DNA from: Paenibacillus sp. 481
GTDB lineage: Bacteria > Bacillota > Bacilli > Paenibacillales > Paenibacillaceae
Direction: 5' to 3'
Assembly (NCBI RefSeq): GCF_021223605.1
Contig: NZ_CP075175.1
Coordinates: 620,001 to 684,000 of the forward strand
Length of the DNA stretch: 64,000 bases
Below, in pieces: positions 61,554-64,000 of this stretch. Position numbers and translations under genes: made by a program. The notes below the pieces were generated by a model that saw nothing but the letters and a program-made list of their open reading frames with translations, made no database searches and was not told the origin of the DNA. Positions within the stretch are counted from its first letter, which is position 1; each line of letters starts with the position of its first letter.

Positions 61554-61582
61554 TTGACATTGTGTATTTCAGCTGATATATT
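61554..61582 (+). promoter_or_regulatory. Promoter of tRNA-Val
   Basis: TTGACA (61554-61559) and TATATT (61577-61582) are 17 bp apart, ending 17 bp before the tRNA. Confidence 0.8.
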
Positions 61583-61599
61583 AATAGAGTCTCTCATGT

Positions 61600-61675
61600 G
61601 TTCTGATAGCTCAGCTGGGAGAGCACCATCTTGACAGGGTGGGGGTCGGCGGTTCGAGCCCGTCTCAGAACACCA
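61600..61675 (+). tRNA. tRNA-Val (anticodon GAC)
   Basis: A 76-base cloverleaf is visible. The acceptor GTTCTGA pairs with TCAGAAC, discriminator A is followed by an encoded CCA, the D-arm is GCTC...GAGC, and the T-arm carries GGTTCGAGCC. The anticodon stem CCATC/GGTGG encloses loop TTGACAG, giving anticodon GAC, which reads GUC and GUU valine codons. It is a lone tRNA with its own promoter and terminator. Confidence 0.95.
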
Positions 61676-61713
61676 TATCCGAACTAAACCGCGTATATCG
61701 CGAAATAATAACG

Positions 61714-61755
61714 AAACACCTCTTTATCGATTAGCATCGATAGAGAGGTGTTTTT
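61714..61755 (+). terminator. Terminator of tRNA-Val
   Basis: An 18-bp stem with one or two mismatches (61714-61731 with 61736-61753, TAGC loop) runs into TTTTTGT. Confidence 0.88.
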
Positions 61756-61797
61756 GTGTAATATGGGAGTTGCTGCAATATACAATATAATCTAATG

Positions 61798-62466
61798 TTA
61801 TAAGTTCGCTAACTGCCAATTAATTTCTGGCTCTTCAAAACGACGCAGCTGCTCATTAATTTGAGAAAATGGTCGACTACCGAAAAATCCACGATGAGCA
61901 GACAGCGGACTTGGATGAGGGCCTTTTATAATGGCATGTTTGCTTGTGTCGATTAATTTAATCTTCGCTTGAGCATGGCTTCCCCACAGTACAAACACCA
62001 TCGGCCGCTCCCGCTCATTAAGCAATGTGATAATCGTATCCGTAAACTGCTCCCACCCTCTGTTGCGATGAGATGCCGCTTGACCTTGCATTACGGTCAG
62101 CACCGTATTAAGCATAAGAACGCCTTGCTCCGCCCATGGCGCTAAATAGCCGTGGTTCGGAATGGTCGTACCGACGTCTGCCGCGCACTCTTTAAACATA
62201 TTTCGCAATGACGGTGGCGCTGGGACACCTGGCAGCACCGAAAAGCTTAAACCGTGAGCTTGTCCAGGGCCATGATAAGGGTCCTGCCCTAAAATGACGA
62301 CCTTCGTATCTTGATATGCGGTATAGTTTAATGCGGAAAAAATATGATCGTATTGAGGATAAATCGTCTGATCCTCATACTGTTCCTTTAACCATCCCCA
62401 CAACTGGCGAAAATAGGGTTGACGAATTTCATCCCGCAGTAGGTCCGCCCAATCATTGTTAACCAT
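61798..62466 (-). CDS. ung: Uracil-DNA glycosylase
   Basis: The family 1 enzyme of about 222 residues excises uracil from DNA. Signatures: [21 protein letters not shown] near residues 58-78 (the water-activating loop), LLNTVLTV, the uracil-binding [11 protein letters not shown], and the DNA-intercalation loop [20 protein letters not shown] near residues 183-202. ATG at 62466 gives a length close to Bacillus Ung (225), with GAGAGGG 12 bases upstream; an ATG at 62478 directly abuts that site. It lies between gapB and the tRNA terminator. Confidence 0.96.
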   Translation of the reverse strand: MVNNDWADLLRDEIRQPYFRQLWGWLKEQYEDQTIYPQYDHIFSALNYTAYQDTKVVILGQDPYHGPGQAHGLSFSVLPGVPAPPSLRNMFKECAADVGTTIPNHGYLAPWAEQGVLMLNTVLTVMQGQAASHRNRGWEQFTDTIITLLNERERPMVFVLWGSHAQAKIKLIDTSKHAIIKGPHPSPLSAHRGFFGSRPFSQINEQLRRFEEPEINWQLANL

Positions 62467-62559
62467 CGAATGGATCATCCCTCTCAATCTATGTACACCT
62501 ATCGTAACATAGAGTAAAGAAGAAATCACGTTATGAAGTACAAGTACAATACGCAACAA

Positions 62560-62607
62560 TCTCGTCACACGCAAGCCAGTTAATCATATAGGCTTGCGTT
62601 GACGAGA
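62560..62607 (-). terminator. Hairpin downstream of gapB
   Basis: TCTCGTCA...CGCAAGCC and GGCTTGCGT...GACGAGA form a 17-bp stem with one offset. The T run after it is weak, so terminator strength is uncertain. Confidence 0.55.
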
Positions 62608-62644
62608 CCGTGAATGTCATTGACACTATTTTCAAAAACGATAC

Positions 62645-63679
62645 TTAACCCACTTCTACAGCAACGTCTGCTTTCAAAGTGATGTTACTCGTTACATGAC
62701 GAACGAGATCAGCCACTCGACATACATAGCCCCATTCATTATCGTACCACGCCAACAGTTTAACCTGTTTGCCAGAGGCAAGCATGGATAGACTATCGAC
62801 CACCGCTGACTTCTCACATCCTACAAAGTCAATCGATACTAACGGCTCTTCACACAACGCTATATACGGCGCTAATGTCCCTCTCGCAGCGTCAGCGAAT
62901 GCCTGACGCACGTCTTGCACGGTCACTTCTTGACCTAATTGCACGTTCAGATCAATCACGGATACGTCTTGCGTTGGAACTCGCAAGGAGTAGCCTGCCA
63001 AGCGAGGCGCCAAATGAGGCAACACATCAACTAACGCTTTACTCACTCCTGTAGTCGTCGGAACAATCGATTGCGTACACGCACGAGCCCGGCGTAAATC
63101 TTTGTGCGGGTTATCGAGATGCCGCTGGTCATTCGTCACCGCGTGTACAGTCGTCATCCAGCCTTGCTCCACGTTAAAAGCATTGTCCAGCACGTACAGC
63201 ACAGGAGCTAAGCAGTTCGTTGTACAGGAAGCAGCGGACAACAGTTTATGTCGCTCTGGCTGAAAACGGTGCTCATTAACGCCCATTACGACCGTTAAGT
63301 CCATTTCTTTACCTGGAGCCGTAATAATGACTCGCTCTGCCCCAGCCGCTAAATGGAGCGCTGAGCCTTCTCTATGATTAAAAGCTCCTGTCGCATCTAT
63401 TACGACTGAAACTTCGCATTGACGCCACGGAATGAGCTCTGGATTGCGTTCATGAAGTAGGCGAACACGTTGTCCGTTAATAAGTAGGTCTCCACCATCT
63501 ATCGCGAAATTTGCATCCCATCTACCATGAACAGAATCGTATTTTAACAAGTGGATAAGAGTTTCTGCCGAGCATGACGTATTAATGGCTACCAAACGTA
63601 CTCCTGATACCGTAGTCGTCATCCATTTGCGAATAAGCATGCGCCCAATTCTGCCCGTACCGCTGATTCCAATGTTCAT
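62645..63679 (-). CDS. gapB: Glyceraldehyde-3-phosphate dehydrogenase, GapB type
   Basis: The 344-residue dehydrogenase has the Rossmann start IGISGTGRIGRMLIRK, the GapB-like AINTSCSAETLIHLLKYDSVHG, the catalytic Cys in SAASCTTNCLAPV (about residue 152), HAVTNDQRHLDNPHKDLRRAR and the closing WYDNEWGYVCRVADLVRH. In the NAD(P) selectivity loop, Asn34-Thr rather than the Asp typical of glycolytic NAD-dependent GapA points to the gluconeogenic, NADP-preferring GapB. The ATG has GGAGGGG 8 bases upstream. It fits a genome with acetate activation and CcpA control, where GapB is repressed during glycolysis. Confidence 0.9.
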   Translation of the reverse strand: MNIGISGTGRIGRMLIRKWMTTTVSGVRLVAINTSCSAETLIHLLKYDSVHGRWDANFAIDGGDLLINGQRVRLLHERNPELIPWRQCEVSVVIDATGAFNHREGSALHLAAGAERVIITAPGKEMDLTVVMGVNEHRFQPERHKLLSAASCTTNCLAPVLYVLDNAFNVEQGWMTTVHAVTNDQRHLDNPHKDLRRARACTQSIVPTTTGVSKALVDVLPHLAPRLAGYSLRVPTQDVSVIDLNVQLGQEVTVQDVRQAFADAARGTLAPYIALCEEPLVSIDFVGCEKSAVVDSLSMLASGKQVKLLAWYDNEWGYVCRVADLVRHVTSNITLKADVAVEVG

Positions 63680-63717
63680 TTTTATAACCCCTCCATATGT
63701 TATATCACTTTAAATCT

Positions 63718-63746
63718 AATATAACATCATATATATGTGTAATCAA
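63718..63746 (-). promoter_or_regulatory. Promoter of gapB
   Basis: On the minus strand TTGATT (63741-63746) and TATATT (63718-63723) are separated by 17 bp, about 40 bp upstream of the start codon. Confidence 0.6.
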
Positions 63747-63865
63747 TCCATTAATACACATTAATTTGGGGATGTATAATAAAAAACACGTTCAAAGCGT
63801 TATTTCTTGCTTTTCCAATTCACCATCGACCTTAATAAACGATCAATCATTTAAAATAATGCAAA

Positions 63866-63917
63866 TAAAAAACTCCTTCGATTTGATGTGCCTTATTACA
63901 TCAAGTCGAAGGAGTTT
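63866..63917 (-). terminator. Terminator of a gene lying beyond the right edge
   Basis: ACTCCTTCGA-TTTGATGT pairs with ACATCAAGTCGAAGGAGT, a long stem with one mismatch. On the minus strand it is followed by a T run, so it ends a transcript coming from beyond 64000. Confidence 0.7.
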
Positions 63918-64000
63918 ATATGTACGGCCGCTCATGGTTTAGCTATACTTGTTGGCATACTTACATCCATGTACAACATCAAAAAAAGCCCTCAAAATGA

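Larger units (their letters stand above)
63680..64000. other. Intergenic region upstream of gapB to window edge
   Basis: No gene is supported in the last 321 bases. It contains the gapB promoter and one long hairpin (both listed separately). The last 20 bases hold an A run and AGCCCTC that could start another terminator cut by the edge. Confidence 0.5.

Noticed and set aside
1-64000. CRISPR array, IS element or rRNA operon
   Set aside because: No regularly spaced direct repeats with unique spacers, no transposase motif or terminal repeats, and no rRNA-like sequence were seen.

Overview
The window looks like chromosome of a Gram-positive, spore-forming Firmicute, most likely Paenibacillus or a close Paenibacillaceae relative. 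Reasons: strong AGGAGG-type ribosome binding sites with frequent TTG and GTG starts; a T-box leader on tyrS; typical Bacillales genes (ccpA with ytxJ, acsA divergent from acuA-acuC, ylaN, yugN, yktB, gapB, a DUF1292 protein); and a class A PBP with C-terminal fibronectin domains. The identification rests on gene content and recognisable protein sequence only. No phage, insertion sequence, rRNA or CRISPR array is visible.

Layout. 1-3.5 kb: an XPB-type helicase cut by the left edge, a CBS-domain protein and an M20 amidohydrolase. 3.7-6.3 kb: yugN and an FtsW/RodA-type gene on the plus strand, then an Asp23-family protein and a small STAS-like protein on the minus strand. 6.5-16.3 kb is the accessory highlight: a single-gene, two-module NRPS (partial C-A-PCP-C-A-PCP-reductase) preceded by a secreted penicillin-acylase-family enzyme. 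16.5-21.6 kb: ylaN, an HPr-like protein without the phosphorylatable His, an M29 aminopeptidase, a lipoprotein and a GAF-GGDEF protein. 21.7-27.7 kb: rpsD with a structured leader, tyrS with a T-box, and a 1071-residue PBP1. 27.7-33.6 kb: one minus-strand operon for amino-sugar uptake (binding protein, two permeases, a GlcNAc-type PTS EIICB and a BglG-type antiterminator). 33.7-37.5 kb: the acetyl-CoA synthetase/AcuA/AcuC acetylation switch. 37.6-40.6 kb: mtnN, ccpA, ytxJ and a zinc-ribbon protein. 40.8-45.7 kb: a DJ-1/PfpI protein, ptsI coupled to a second GlcNAc-type EIICBA, and a CoA-binding protein. 45.7-50.2 kb: an unusual EPSP synthase, a rhodanese, shikimate kinase and 6-phosphogluconate dehydrogenase. 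50.4-64 kb: two MFS exporters, a speA-type decarboxylase, several small conserved proteins, an amidase, an MBL-fold hydrolase, small membrane proteins and lipoproteins missed by a length cut-off, tRNA-Val(GAC), ung and gapB.

How it fits together. Carbon handling dominates: PTS EI, two GlcNAc-type EII permeases, a sugar ABC importer without its own ATPase, a PRD antiterminator, CcpA, and acetate activation with a candidate cre site. An HPr-like protein keeps the Ser46 region but lacks the His15 loop. The NRPS has the architecture of the staphylococcal aureusimine synthetase AusA. Its binding-pocket residues, read by eye, suggest Ile/Val then Val, with reductive release of a dipeptide aldehyde that would be expected to cyclise to a pyrazinone. 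This is the best candidate for an undescribed small-molecule system here.
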